Of a stretch of 64,000 nt of DNA, positions 46,382 to 56,216 are shown piece after piece. Each line of letters begins with the position of its first letter. Position 1 is the first letter of the stretch. Position numbers and translations under genes: made by a program. Below the pieces are notes generated by a model. It did not search any database. It was not told the origin of the DNA and saw nothing but the letters and a program-made list of their open reading frames with translations. This DNA comes from Gammaproteobacteria bacterium (GTDB taxonomy: Bacteria > Pseudomonadota > Gammaproteobacteria > DSM-16500): contig JABDGC010000005.1 in assembly GCA_013286215.1 (NCBI GenBank), positions 1 to 64,000 of the forward strand. The letters are read 5' to 3'.

Positions 46382-47326
46382 TTATTTTCCCTGTTTGTCT
46401 AATGCCGCCTGCAATTCCGGTAAAATCTGAAAAAGGTCGCCGACCAAGGCATAGTCCGCCACTTGAAAAATGGGCGCATCCGGGTCGTTGTTAATAGCAA
46501 CGATCACCTTGCTGTCTTTCATCCCCGCCAAATGCTGGATCGCTCCAGAAATGCCGATGGCGATGTATAAATCAGGGGCGACCACCTTGCCGGTTTGGCC
46601 AACCTGATAGTCATTCGGGGCGTAACCAGCGTCAACCGCCGCGCGCGAGGCACCGATCGCAGCACCCAATCGATCCGCCAGCCCTTCGAGTAATTTAAAA
46701 TTATCCGCGCTCTTTAAGCCGCGGCCACCGGAAAGCACTACGCGGGCCGAGGTCAATTCAGGCCGCTCGGAAACCGTCAAACGGTGTTCGACAAATTGCG
46801 ACAGGGCATTGGGCAAGGGTTGGCTGAGCTTTTCAATCGGCGCCGTTGTTACACCAGGGGAAGCAGCGGGAAAAGCTGTGCCGCGAACGGTCATCATTTT
46901 AATGGGATCCAGACTTTGCACCGTGGCCAAGACATTGCCGGCAAACATCGGCCGGATAAAGGTGTCTTCGGACAAGATCTCCGTGACTTCCGAGATCATG
47001 TTTACACCCAACAAGGCCGCCGCTCGTGGCAGAATATTTTTTGAAAAAGTCGAAGAAGTCGCCAGTATATAATGATGCCGCTTGCCAAGCTCCGCTAAAA
47101 GTGCGGCCGTATTTTCAGCCAATTGGTACTGATAGACTTCGTCGTCGACCAGCCACACCTTTTTGACGGAAGGCCGTTTTGCCGCTTCCTGCGCCACACC
47201 TTCGCAACGCCAGCCGACCACCAAGATTTCAAGATCCTGATTTAACCGTTGGGCAGCACTAACCGCGTGGCCGGTGACTTCTTTCAAGCGTTGATTATCA
47301 TGTTCCGCTAAAATCAATATACTCAT
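46382..47326 (-). CDS. etfA: Electron transfer flavoprotein, alpha subunit
   Basis: A 314-residue FAD-binding subunit. The C-terminal FAD domain shows [25 protein letters not shown], the [10 protein letters not shown] stretch, [27 protein letters not shown] and [21 protein letters not shown]. It receives electrons from the acyl-CoA dehydrogenases encoded at 2.7 and 14.2 kb. It lies 16 bases downstream of etfB. Confidence 0.96.
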   Translation of the reverse strand: MSILILAEHDNQRLKEVTGHAVSAAQRLNQDLEILVVGWRCEGVAQEAAKRPSVKKVWLVDDEVYQYQLAENTAALLAELGKRHHYILATSSTFSKNILPRAAALLGVNMISEVTEILSEDTFIRPMFAGNVLATVQSLDPIKMMTVRGTAFPAASPGVTTAPIEKLSQPLPNALSQFVEHRLTVSERPELTSARVVLSGGRGLKSADNFKLLEGLADRLGAAIGASRAAVDAGYAPNDYQVGQTGKVVAPDLYIAIGISGAIQHLAGMKDSKVIVAINNDPDAPIFQVADYALVGDLFQILPELQAALDKQGK

Positions 47327-47342
47327 GCGCTTCCTTTATCCC

Positions 47343-48092
47343 TTATAATACCTTTGCTTCTTCTTTCAGAAGACGCACCAGTTCCGCAGCATTTTCAACG
47401 CGCACTGCATTGCGTTTCTTTTCCGGCACAGACAACTTCAACACCTTCATTCCACAGGAAAGCGATACCGCTAATGTTTCCAGCGGCAACACCTCCAACA
47501 GCTTGCGCTTGGCCTGCACAATATTGGGAAGCGAAATATAGCGCGGCTCATTCAAACGCAGGTCCGTCGTAATAACCGCTGGCAACGAGAGCGCTAAAGT
47601 CTCGAGACCACCATCGATTTCCCGAGTAACCTGCAGGCCCGCGCCTTCGAAGCGCAGCCGCGAGGCAAAGCAACCCTGCGGCCAATTCAGCAAACCGGCC
47701 AGCATCTGGCCCACTTGATTATTGTCGCTATCAATGGCTTGTTTCCCCAGAATAACCAGCTGCGGGGCTTCTTTTTGAACCACGGCGGCTAAAATGCGGG
47801 CCACGCTTAAAGGTTGTACTTCCTCTTCCGTCCGCACCAGCAAGGCGCGGTCCGCGCCCATGGCCAACGCCGTGCGCAAAATCTCCTGTAAAGCCACATC
47901 GCCGATAGAAACAACGATCACCTCCTTCGCCGTCCCCTGCTCTTTTAAACGAACGGCCTCTTCAATGGCAATTTCATCAAAGGGATTGATCGACATTTTT
48001 ACGTTGACTGTTTCAATGCCGCTGCCGTCTGCCTTCAGGCGAACAGACGTTTTAAAATCCGGGACTCGCTTGACCGCGACTAAAATTTTCAT
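47343..48092 (-). CDS. etfB: Electron transfer flavoprotein, beta subunit
   Basis: A 249-residue AMP-binding subunit. KILVAVKRVPDF, NPFDEIAIEEAVRLKE, GADRALLV, and VILGKQAIDSDNNQVGQMLA followed by the ETF signature LPAVITTDLRLNEPRYISLPNIVQAKRK are characteristic. First gene of the etfBA operon; divergent from the dehydrogenase gene at 48184. Confidence 0.96.
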   Translation of the reverse strand: MKILVAVKRVPDFKTSVRLKADGSGIETVNVKMSINPFDEIAIEEAVRLKEQGTAKEVIVVSIGDVALQEILRTALAMGADRALLVRTEEEVQPLSVARILAAVVQKEAPQLVILGKQAIDSDNNQVGQMLAGLLNWPQGCFASRLRFEGAGLQVTREIDGGLETLALSLPAVITTDLRLNEPRYISLPNIVQAKRKLLEVLPLETLAVSLSCGMKVLKLSVPEKKRNAVRVENAAELVRLLKEEAKVL

Positions 48093-48183
48093 GGCTTTCC
48101 TTTTTGGTGAAGGCTATTTTATTTCACCCTTAAAAAGAATATGTTAGAGAACTAGAGATGACAAGAAAAATAAGGAAGCCTTG

Positions 48184-48948
48184 ATGAAAATTAAAAACAC
48201 GGTCGCCCTCATTAGCGGCGGCGCCTCCGGGATGGGAGCTGCGACCGCGCGGACCTTGGCCAAGACCGGCGCCAGAGTCGTGCTCCTGGACGTGAACCTA
48301 GAAGCCGCCGAGACCCTCGCGAAGGAAATTAAAGGCCTGGCCTTGCGCTGCGATGTCGCGAGCGAAAACAGCGTGGAAACCGCGGTCCGCGAAGCCGCCA
48401 CGGTTTTTGGACCGGCTCGCATTTGCATTAATTGCGCCGGCCTGGTTTTATCAAAACGTCTGGTAGGCAAAGAGGGACCCCTGCCTTTGGAAGAGTTTCA
48501 GAAAATCATTAACGTCAATCTCAACGGCACCTTCAATCTGATGCGTCTCGCCGCCGCCGGCATGATCCCGCTCGAACCACAAGGTGCTTCCGGTGAACGC
48601 GGCTTAATCATCAACACCGCCTCCGTCGCCGCCTACGAAGGGCAGATTGGTCAAGTCGCCTATAGCGCCTCCAAGGGTGGCATCGTCGCCATGACCTTGC
48701 CGGCTGCGCGCGAATTGGCACAATTCGGCATTCGTGTCATGACTATTGCGCCTGGCCTCGTGGACACGCCCCTGTTTGCAAAATTATCCGAGGAGGCGAA
48801 ACACGCGCTAACCGCAGCAGTTCCCTTTCCCAAACGCCTTGCGCAACCAGAGGAATTCGCCCTCCTGGTGCGGCACATTATTAAAAACCCCATGTTAAAC
48901 GGCTCGGTCATCCGCCTGGACGGTGCTTTACGGATGCAGCCAAAATGA
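48184..48948 (+). CDS. Short-chain dehydrogenase, 3-hydroxyacyl-CoA (HSD10) type
   Basis: A 254-residue NAD-binding SDR. The nucleotide motif is SGGASGMGAATA, then NCAG, the catalytic serine in NTASVAAYEG and YSASKGG. The sequence resembles type 2 3-hydroxyacyl-CoA dehydrogenase (HSD17B10), which acts in isoleucine breakdown on 2-methyl-3-hydroxybutyryl-CoA. The ATG at 48184 (after AAGGAAG) is taken over a TTG three bases earlier. It is beside etfBA, fitting a catabolic role. Confidence 0.84.
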   Translation: MKIKNTVALISGGASGMGAATARTLAKTGARVVLLDVNLEAAETLAKEIKGLALRCDVASENSVETAVREAATVFGPARICINCAGLVLSKRLVGKEGPLPLEEFQKIINVNLNGTFNLMRLAAAGMIPLEPQGASGERGLIINTASVAAYEGQIGQVAYSASKGGIVAMTLPAARELAQFGIRVMTIAPGLVDTPLFAKLSEEAKHALTAAVPFPKRLAQPEEFALLVRHIIKNPMLNGSVIRLDGALRMQPK

Positions 48949-48980
48949 GGTATGTTATAGGGTGATCACACGAGGCCGAT

Positions 48981-49877
48981 ATGTTTAAACGAATACTCTT
49001 GTTTGTTTTGACGAATATCTTAGTCATTACCACCATCTCGATCATTACTACCGTTCTAGGCCTTCATGGGTATTTAACGTCCTATGGGCTCGATTATAAA
49101 AACCTAGCTATTTATTGTACTATTTGGGGCATGGCAGGTTCTTTTATTTCCCTGTTACTTTCCAAGACCATGGCTAAGTTTGCCCTCGGCGTGGTCAGCA
49201 TTAATTCTCAATCCGCGACCCGTGAAGAACGCTTTTTACTGGACATCGTTCAAGGTTATACCCGCCGCTTAAATCTGCCCGCTCTCCCCGAAGTCGGTAT
49301 TTATCACTCGCCGGAACTTAACGCCTTTGCCACGGGGCCCTCGAAGAGTAACGCCCTGGTAGCCGTTTCTTCCGGTCTCTTATCGAACATGAATCCAGAT
49401 GAGATCGACGGCGTCATCGGCCACGAAATGACGCACATCGCTAATGGCGATATGGTCACGATGACCCTCTTGCAAGGCGTGGTGAATGCTTTTACTCTTT
49501 TTTTCTCGCGCATCGTGGCCTACGCAGTTTCCATGGCGCTCTCCAAAAATGAAGATCGCGAAGAAGGCCCTTCCTTCCTGATTTATAATCTTTTGATCAT
49601 TGTCTTTGACATTCTCTTCACCCTCCTGGGAAGTATCGTCGTCGCTGCCTTCTCGCGCTTGCGTGAATACCGTGCCGACGCTGGCGGCGCCCGTCTCGCC
49701 GGTCGCGATAAAATGATCGCCGCCTTAAAGCGTCTGCAAAGCGCCATGGGTTATGAGGACGATCGCGCACCGTCAATGGCCGCCCTTAAAATTACCCACC
49801 GTCCCGGTTGGCTTGAACTTTTTTCATCTCACCCTCCGCTGGAAAAACGAATTGAGCGTTTAATGCATCAGGGATAA
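48981..49877 (+). CDS. htpX: Membrane zinc metalloprotease HtpX
   Basis: A 298-residue M48 protease of the inner membrane, involved in quality control of membrane proteins. Two N-terminal helices (about 5-25, 38-60), the zinc motif GHEMTHIANGD at about residue 147, two further helices and the third ligand in LREYRADAGGARLAGR are clear. Length and layout match HtpX. Confidence 0.94.
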   Translation: MFKRILLFVLTNILVITTISIITTVLGLHGYLTSYGLDYKNLAIYCTIWGMAGSFISLLLSKTMAKFALGVVSINSQSATREERFLLDIVQGYTRRLNLPALPEVGIYHSPELNAFATGPSKSNALVAVSSGLLSNMNPDEIDGVIGHEMTHIANGDMVTMTLLQGVVNAFTLFFSRIVAYAVSMALSKNEDREEGPSFLIYNLLIIVFDILFTLLGSIVVAAFSRLREYRADAGGARLAGRDKMIAALKRLQSAMGYEDDRAPSMAALKITHRPGWLELFSSHPPLEKRIERLMHQG

Positions 49878-49914
49878 AGCAGAGGGCTTAGGAACCTCAT
49901 CAACGGACATTGAA

Positions 49915-51867
49915 ATGAAATTGAAAGCTCGACTAAAAAATTTATTACTCGGTCATCCTCTCAACCCTTTTAATCCGGCTATCTTGCGGCATGCCTCGCT
50001 GGTTGCCTTTCTCGCCTGGGTCGGCTTGGGCGCCGACGGTCTTTCCTCCTCCTGTTACGGACCGGAGGAAGCCTTCCTTGCCTTAGGCACGCATACGCAT
50101 TTCGCACTCTATATCGCCATCGCGACCGCGATCACCGTCTTCGTGATTTCCCTGGGCTACAACCAGGTGATCGAACTCTTTCCCAGCGGCGGTGGCGGTT
50201 ATAAAGTCGCCACCCAGTTACTTGGCCCCTACATCGGCCTGATCTCCGGCGCAGCGCTGATCGTGGACTACGTACTCACCATCGCCGTATCCATCGCCAG
50301 CGGCATGGACGCGATTTTCAGCCTTTTACCCACAGCCTGGCTTTCCTCTAAATTACTGGCCGAAGCTCTCCTAACCTTATTTCTGATCGTACTCAACATG
50401 CGCGGCATGAAAGAGTCCATTAAAGTGCTTATGCCGATCTTTCTCAGCTTTGTTCTCGTGCATTTTACACTCATTATCTACGGCATCGCCGCGCATCGCA
50501 GTGGCGTGGTTCCCGTTGTTCATGAAACCTTGCAGGAATCCCACAACTTCATCCAGGCCCTGGGTTGGCTGCCCTTCCTTGGCCTGGTCTTGCACGCTTA
50601 CTCCCTGGGCAGCGGTACTTATACCGGGCTCGAGGCCGTCTCGAACAATGTGAACCGTTTGCGAGAACCGCGGGTCGCTACCGGGAAATGGACCATGCTC
50701 TACATGGCCACCTCGCTCAGTTTCACAGCTGCCGGCTTTATTTTGCTTTATCTCCTCTGGCAGCCCGTTCCCGCCTTGGGACAAACCTTGAATGCGATTG
50801 TTTTCCACGCCATTTTAGGGAACTCTGACTTTGGCCACGTGGTTTTATTCATCACGCTGCTTTTGGAAGCCAGTCTCCTTTTCGTCGGCGCCAACACCGG
50901 CTTCCTGGCCGGCCCCGCCGTTTTGTCAAATATGGCCATTGACGGTTGGATGCCAAACCGCTTCCGCCATTTATCCACCCGCCTGGTGGTGCAAAATGGC
51001 ATTATTCTCTTCGGAATTGCGGCCTTGGGCATTCTGATCTGGTGCAAAGGCGCGGTTTCGGTGCTCGTCGTCTTATATAGTATTAATGTTTTCATCACCT
51101 TTACTCTCTCCTTATTGGGTATGTCCGTCTATTGGCTTCGAAAAAGAAAGAAGGCCTCGCCCAACTGGCACTGGCGCCTTGTCTTCTCCTTCGCGGCCTT
51201 TCTCATCGCGGCCGGCATTCTCTGCGTCACGTTGGTGTCGAAACTGCAAGCCGGCGGTTGGTTGACTATCGCCATCACCTGCGCCGTTATCGCCCTCTGC
51301 CTCTTGATCAAACAACATTATAAGCGCGTCGCGAAAAAGCTGGCTGAACTTGACGTTCAGCTCCGACAGCCCATCACCGAAGAAGACAGCAATCCGCCCT
51401 TGCCCGACCCCCAGCAACCAACCGCCGGCATTTTGGTCGGTAAAAATTTAGGCGTCGGTATGCATACCTTACTGTGCGTCCTCCGCATGTTCCCCCATCA
51501 TTTTAAAAATTTTGTGTTTTTAAGCGCGGGCATCGTCGATGTGAAAAGCTTTAGCGGTCAGGACGAACTGGAAAAAATGAAGCTGGAAGTCAATCAAACG
51601 CTGGCTTATTTCGTGAACTATTGCCATCAATACGGCATTCCCGCCGAGGCCCACTCCGACTTTGGCACTGACACCGTCGAAGAATTGGATAAACTGGCTG
51701 AGGAAGTCTGCGCCAAATATCCCAACTGCATTTTCTTCTCAAGCAAGCTGGTGTTCAAGCACGACAACTGGATCACGCGTTTCCTGCATAACGAAACCCC
51801 GAACACACTGCAACGCCAGTTACACATGGAAGGCAAGGAACTCGTCATTATTCCGATGCGAATTTAG
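49915..51867 (+). CDS. KimA/YdaO-like APC transporter (probable potassium uptake)
   Basis: A 650-residue inner-membrane protein with about twelve helices and a cytoplasmic C-terminal domain (about 460-650). WVGLGADGLSSSCYGPEEAF, FPSGGGGYKVATQLLGPYIGL and the SGAALIVDYVLTIAVSIASG stretch resemble the KimA family of Bacillus, a potassium importer, rather than ordinary amino-acid permeases. Substrate assignment is by family resemblance. It follows htpX after 37 bases and converges with the protease gene, three bases apart. Confidence 0.75.
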   Translation: MKLKARLKNLLLGHPLNPFNPAILRHASLVAFLAWVGLGADGLSSSCYGPEEAFLALGTHTHFALYIAIATAITVFVISLGYNQVIELFPSGGGGYKVATQLLGPYIGLISGAALIVDYVLTIAVSIASGMDAIFSLLPTAWLSSKLLAEALLTLFLIVLNMRGMKESIKVLMPIFLSFVLVHFTLIIYGIAAHRSGVVPVVHETLQESHNFIQALGWLPFLGLVLHAYSLGSGTYTGLEAVSNNVNRLREPRVATGKWTMLYMATSLSFTAAGFILLYLLWQPVPALGQTLNAIVFHAILGNSDFGHVVLFITLLLEASLLFVGANTGFLAGPAVLSNMAIDGWMPNRFRHLSTRLVVQNGIILFGIAALGILIWCKGAVSVLVVLYSINVFITFTLSLLGMSVYWLRKRKKASPNWHWRLVFSFAAFLIAAGILCVTLVSKLQAGGWLTIAITCAVIALCLLIKQHYKRVAKKLAELDVQLRQPITEEDSNPPLPDPQQPTAGILVGKNLGVGMHTLLCVLRMFPHHFKNFVFLSAGIVDVKSFSGQDELEKMKLEVNQTLAYFVNYCHQYGIPAEAHSDFGTDTVEELDKLAEEVCAKYPNCIFFSSKLVFKHDNWITRFLHNETPNTLQRQLHMEGKELVIIPMRI

Positions 51868-51870
51868 CGC

Positions 51871-53898
51871 CTAATCCTGCTTCCGGATGTCAGAAATAAG
51901 GGCCACACTCGAGAGCGCCACGGTGAACGCAGGGACCAGAAGCGCCGTAAAAAGATTGGGCGGGTGCATCCCCAGCAGCTTCAGAACGAAGCCCTGCACA
52001 TATAAAGTGATCACGGCGGTCAAGACTAAAAAGACCAGACAGGCCAGCCAATAACCTACTTCCGGAAGGTGCTTCAAAAAATGTGCCGCATGCTTCCCCG
52101 GGCGATGAAATTTCCTGATCAGCCAGACTGTAGCGTCCTGACGCAGACGCGGTCTTTCAAAATAATCCATCATAATAAAATAGCCGTCCATGTCCTGGGC
52201 GGGATTGAGCATGGCAAAACCTTTGATATAAGTCATTAGCGCGAACAACCACAGAAAAGACTGTAAATAGAGCGAGGGAACCAGCAAGACCAATATCGAA
52301 CAAAACCCAGCCACGAGAACATTGGCATACAGTCCCGATAAATTAACGGCAATGCGGTGCCCGCGGGTATCCAACCACATATCCGTCGTGTCCGTGAAAG
52401 CGATCGGCCGGATCCAATTCCAGCCGAGACCCATGCAATGCACCTGGCGACCGTAGGCCTTGGTGCCGAAGGCGTGGCCCAACTCATGCAAAGCAGCCGT
52501 CAGGAGCATCAGAGGTAACATGCAAACGAGGATCAACCAACTCGCATGCAGGGTTTTTAACAAATGCACGATATGGTTTTCCGTCATAAAAAAAGCCGCC
52601 AGGCCGCTCAGTGAGAGCGTCGCAAGAAAGACTTGTCCGAGGCGGGTAAACAGGAATTTGCCGCCTTGGTTATAAATCCGCGTCAGCCATACATCGGCTT
52701 GCTTAAAGATGATTCTAAAATCGAAAATGCGTTGTAGCCGAGAACGCCAGAGATCCAGCACCGTCTTTTTTCCCGTTGGCAAGGCGCCCAGGCTGACATG
52801 CAAAACGAAGCCCGAAGCCGCCAGCTTGGAAATCAAAGCTACCACCATGTTGGGAGAAAAAACTTGGTATTGATTCGCAAGCGCCATGGTGATTTCAAGC
52901 AGCGTCTGCTTGCCATTCATTTGCTGCCAGATAAACCAGCCCTCCTGGGACAATTTAAAATATCGCGCCGTGGCCGCATTTTTTAGAATGACGAGTGTCT
53001 GACCATCTGGCGCGGTGCGCGGATATTCACTGACCTCGGGATTGCGCTCAGGACGGCTACGATCCACCATCAGCGTCATGAACATATCTGCTACCTTTTG
53101 CTCTTTCTCCCACAAATCACTTAAGTACTCGAAAGACAGCACCAATAATTGAGAGTCCTCCTGCGCGCGCGCCGTTGCATTTCGCGGCTGCTGCGTCACC
53201 AAGGTTGCCTCGCCAAACAAGGTCGGCGGTTTGAGAACAGCCAGGAGATGCGAAGAACCGTCTTTTTCCTCGGCAATGATTTCAATTTTTCCCGAACGCA
53301 CCAGATAGCATTTATCGCCCGGATCGCCCTGATGAAAGATCTCCGTTCCAGCCGGCATGGTGAGCTTTTCGATTCGCTCACAAAGCCAGAGCAAACGTTC
53401 GTGTGTCAGTTTGCTAAAGGGCAAACTTTGCTTGATCAGTCGCATGCGCAGCATTTGTTCGGCCGCCGCGTACATCCCGGATTCCAGTTTATTCTTTTCC
53501 AAAAAAGCGTGCAGATTTTTTAAGTCGAGGACCAGCAATAAAAGCTTGGCAGTGGCAGTGACCGTGGCAGTCCGTTTGCCGGTTGAGGAAAAAAAGCCGC
53601 TGTCATTTAAGCCGATGCTTTCACCTGCCCTCAGCATTGCAACCGGCGTTTTTATTAGCTTTTTTTTGTATTCAGAGAAAGTGCTCACCTCGGCCTCGCC
53701 ATTGACTATAAAATAAACAGAGTCAACCAGTTCATCTTGCGTAACCACCACCTCTCCTGGCGTGTAACTCACCTCGCGCATTAACGTTGCTAAATGATCG
53801 CTTTGATCTGAAGATAGACCAGAAAAGCAGGGAAAGGCTTGAATAAGAGCCTGCCGCTCGGGGATGCTTATAGTGGCACTTTCGATAGAAGTGGGCAT
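51871..53898 (-). CDS. Tandem cNMP-binding / PqqD-like / M50 site-2 protease fusion
   Basis: A 675-residue protein of unusual layout. Two cyclic-nucleotide-binding domains come first (about residues 15-135 and 160-285): the second keeps a phosphate cassette FGEATL...PRNATARA, whereas the first has lost the key glutamate (IGLND). A PqqD-like winged-helix domain follows (about 295-385; ARYFKLSQEGWFIWQQMNG). The C-terminal half is an M50 zinc protease: HELGHAF near 470 and NPAQDMDGYF near 567, among six or so membrane helices. PqqD folds bind leader peptides in RiPP pathways. ATG 53898 is chosen over a TTG nine codons upstream. Divergent from the methyltransferase gene. Confidence 0.78.
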   Translation of the reverse strand: MPTSIESATISIPERQALIQAFPCFSGLSSDQSDHLATLMREVSYTPGEVVVTQDELVDSVYFIVNGEAEVSTFSEYKKKLIKTPVAMLRAGESIGLNDSGFFSSTGKRTATVTATAKLLLLVLDLKNLHAFLEKNKLESGMYAAAEQMLRMRLIKQSLPFSKLTHERLLWLCERIEKLTMPAGTEIFHQGDPGDKCYLVRSGKIEIIAEEKDGSSHLLAVLKPPTLFGEATLVTQQPRNATARAQEDSQLLVLSFEYLSDLWEKEQKVADMFMTLMVDRSRPERNPEVSEYPRTAPDGQTLVILKNAATARYFKLSQEGWFIWQQMNGKQTLLEITMALANQYQVFSPNMVVALISKLAASGFVLHVSLGALPTGKKTVLDLWRSRLQRIFDFRIIFKQADVWLTRIYNQGGKFLFTRLGQVFLATLSLSGLAAFFMTENHIVHLLKTLHASWLILVCMLPLMLLTAALHELGHAFGTKAYGRQVHCMGLGWNWIRPIAFTDTTDMWLDTRGHRIAVNLSGLYANVLVAGFCSILVLLVPSLYLQSFLWLFALMTYIKGFAMLNPAQDMDGYFIMMDYFERPRLRQDATVWLIRKFHRPGKHAAHFLKHLPEVGYWLACLVFLVLTAVITLYVQGFVLKLLGMHPPNLFTALLVPAFTVALSSVALISDIRKQD

Positions 53899-54061
53899 AA
53901 TTAATCCATACTGAGTGGATATCAATTAATGGCACTTTTTTCTATTTTAACATGATACGTCTGCATTCTCGCATTCGGCTAAAAATACTCATTTCAAAAC
54001 TATTCCTCGCTGTCTATAATGTTTTTTTACCGCTTCACGGAATCAATAGGAGAAGCTTTTT

Positions 54062-55006
54062 GTGTTTTCAAAAATTGTTAAGCGCTTGTCTCGCCTGTTT
54101 CACCCCAATCAAAACATGGCCCCTACTGCACGGGAATATATAAACTATTTACGAGCCTCCTACCCAAACAACCATAATTACAAAGTGAAAAAAACCCGCT
54201 TGATCCCCACTCGTGAATTAGCCAAACGCTATAACCGCGTGCGCGATCTGCTGCCGCAGCCGCTAACCAGTTTTTTGGACATCGGTTCCTCGAAAGGTTT
54301 CTTTGTTTTCGCCGCCGGCGAAGATCCCAACTGCACACGCTGCCTGGGCATCGACGTTTATCAATATGACATTGACGTCTGCCGTTGGTTGCAGGAACAT
54401 TTGCACAAAGATAAAGTGCGCTTTGAATTCCTGCGTCTGCATGAGCTAGCGGATCGAATTGACGAATTCGGCGGACCCTTTCAGACGGTGCTCATGTTGA
54501 ATATGTATCAATATCTTTATTTCGGCAGCGTTCGCAATCCCGACCGTTACCTGGATCACGACGAAATCTTTAAATACCTTCGAAAAATTTGCAGTGAGCG
54601 TATTATCTTCAACAACCGCGTCAACTTGGCCGACTGCCAAAACGTCGAGCAAATCGAAAAAGCCAGTGAGCACAGCCAAAACTATTCAGAAGAAAAAATC
54701 ATCACTGCCGCCTCCCACTATTTCAACGTCGTGCCCCACGGCAAGATTGGCCACTACCCGTTATGGACTATGGATGTGAAGGAAGCCGCCGCCTCGACCG
54801 TCTCTGCCGCGGAACTGAAAGAAGTCTTTGAAGTCTGGGCAAACGATCTTGATTTTCGCGCCCAGTTCAAGAAAAATCCGGAGAAAGCGCTACAAGAATC
54901 GGGTTTTTCTTTTGACGCCGCCAAGCTACAGAAAATCAAGTCCCTGCTGAAACAGCAGGAAAGCCATATTAAAAACGAAGCCCTGGATAAAAGAGAGAGC
55001 CGTTAA
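54062..55006 (+). CDS. Class I methyltransferase with RiPP-leader-like C-terminal tail
   Basis: A 314-residue protein. Motif I is FLDIGSSKGFFVFAAG (about residue 70), with CLGIDVYQYDID after it, so a SAM-dependent methyltransferase. Residues about 250-300 form a separate helical tail (AELKEVFEVWANDLDFRAQF, KNPEKALQESGFSFD) with the xFRxxFxxxPxxALxxxG pattern of nitrile-hydratase/Nif11-like leader peptides. The start is GTG after AGGAGA. It is divergent, with 163 bases between, from the PqqD-M50 gene. Substrate unknown; tail function is inference. Confidence 0.7.
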   Translation: MFSKIVKRLSRLFHPNQNMAPTAREYINYLRASYPNNHNYKVKKTRLIPTRELAKRYNRVRDLLPQPLTSFLDIGSSKGFFVFAAGEDPNCTRCLGIDVYQYDIDVCRWLQEHLHKDKVRFEFLRLHELADRIDEFGGPFQTVLMLNMYQYLYFGSVRNPDRYLDHDEIFKYLRKICSERIIFNNRVNLADCQNVEQIEKASEHSQNYSEEKIITAASHYFNVVPHGKIGHYPLWTMDVKEAAASTVSAAELKEVFEVWANDLDFRAQFKKNPEKALQESGFSFDAAKLQKIKSLLKQQESHIKNEALDKRESR

Positions 55007-55022
55007 TTCAAGGAACCGCTGC

Positions 55023-56207
55023 ATGGATAAAGATCCCATCGTCATCGTCGGTCTGGCCAGAACGCCGCAAGGCAATCTCCTGGGTGAGTTAAAGGATTTT
55101 TCCGCGCCGCAGCTCGGTTCTTTCGTGATCAAAGCCGCCTTGGAACGCGCCGCGATCAAAGCAGAAGACGTTGACGAAGCCTTTATGGGCTGCGTTCTCC
55201 CCGCCGGGCAAGGACAAGCTCCGGCGCGACAAGCTGTTCTCGGCGCCGGCCTACCCGTCAAGACCGGGTGTACCACGCTTAACAAAATGTGCGGTTCAGG
55301 CATGAAAGCGGTCATGCTGGCCCATGATATTCTGCTAACCGGACAGCAACATGTCATTGTTGCCGGCGGCATGGAAAGCATGAGCAACGGTCCCTACCTG
55401 CTTCCTAAAGCGCGTCAAGGTTATCGCTTCGGGCATGGGCAGTTGCTTGACCATACCCTGCTGGACGGCCTAGAGGACGCCTACGATAAAGGCAGACCCA
55501 TGGGCTATTTCGCTGAACGCTGCGCCAAAGAATTTGGCTTTAGCCGCGAAGCTCAAGACCAGTTCGCCCTCTCTTCCTTTGAGCGCGCTCGAAAAGCGAT
55601 TCAGGAAAAAAGCTTTGCCAAGGAAATTGTCGTGCTCACGGCAAAAACCCGCGAGGGAGACAAATGCATTGACACGGATGAACGGCCTGGCTCCGTCTCG
55701 CTTGAAAAAATCGCTCAATTAAAGCCGGCCTTCGATAAAGACGGTACCGTCACGGCTGGCAACTCTTCCTCCGTTTCAGATGGCGCCGCGGCCTTGGTCT
55801 TAATGCGACAGTCTGAGGCTGAAAAACGTGGTCTCAAACCACTGGCACGGATTGTTGCTCACCAATCCTATGCCAAGCAACCTGAACAATTCACCACCGC
55901 GCCCATCGACGCCACACGACTATTGCTGGAAAAAATCGGCTGGACGGTCGCGCAAACGGATCTCTTCGAAATCAACGAAGCCTTCGCCGTAGTCGCCATG
56001 GCCGCCATGCGTGAATTAAAAATCCCGCGCGACAAACTTAATATTCACGGCGGTGGCTGCGCCTTGGGCCATCCCATCGGGGCAACCGGCGCGCGTATTC
56101 TGGTCACGTTGGTCCACGCGCTGCAACAATACAGCTTGAAACGCGGCATCGCCTCCCTCTGTATCGGCGGCGGCGAAGCCACAGCCCTTGCGGTGGAACT
56201 CGGATAA
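55023..56207 (+). CDS. Acetyl-CoA acetyltransferase (thiolase)
   Basis: A 394-residue thiolase. The active-site cysteine is in NKMCGSGMKAVML (about residue 90), with GGMESMSNGPY, NEAFAVVAMAAMRELK and the C-terminal GGGCALGHPIGATGARILVTL carrying the second cysteine-histidine region and CIGGGEATALA. It can split acetoacetyl-CoA made from leucine or ketogenic routes, or work in the synthetic direction. It begins 16 bases after the methyltransferase stop and ends nine bases before the ETF-QO gene. Confidence 0.93.
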   Translation: MDKDPIVIVGLARTPQGNLLGELKDFSAPQLGSFVIKAALERAAIKAEDVDEAFMGCVLPAGQGQAPARQAVLGAGLPVKTGCTTLNKMCGSGMKAVMLAHDILLTGQQHVIVAGGMESMSNGPYLLPKARQGYRFGHGQLLDHTLLDGLEDAYDKGRPMGYFAERCAKEFGFSREAQDQFALSSFERARKAIQEKSFAKEIVVLTAKTREGDKCIDTDERPGSVSLEKIAQLKPAFDKDGTVTAGNSSSVSDGAAALVLMRQSEAEKRGLKPLARIVAHQSYAKQPEQFTTAPIDATRLLLEKIGWTVAQTDLFEINEAFAVVAMAAMRELKIPRDKLNIHGGGCALGHPIGATGARILVTLVHALQQYSLKRGIASLCIGGGEATALAVELG

Positions 56208-56216
56208 GGGAAAATC

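Noticed and set aside
48100..48135. GGTGAA...TTCACC hairpin between etfB and the SDR gene
   Set aside because: Six-pair stem only, in a divergent promoter region, no T-run; not convincing as operator or terminator.
53952..54143. 63-codon plus-strand frame before the methyltransferase
   Set aside because: Overlaps the methyltransferase start in another frame; a RiPP precursor was considered, but it has no leader-like pattern and no ribosome site.
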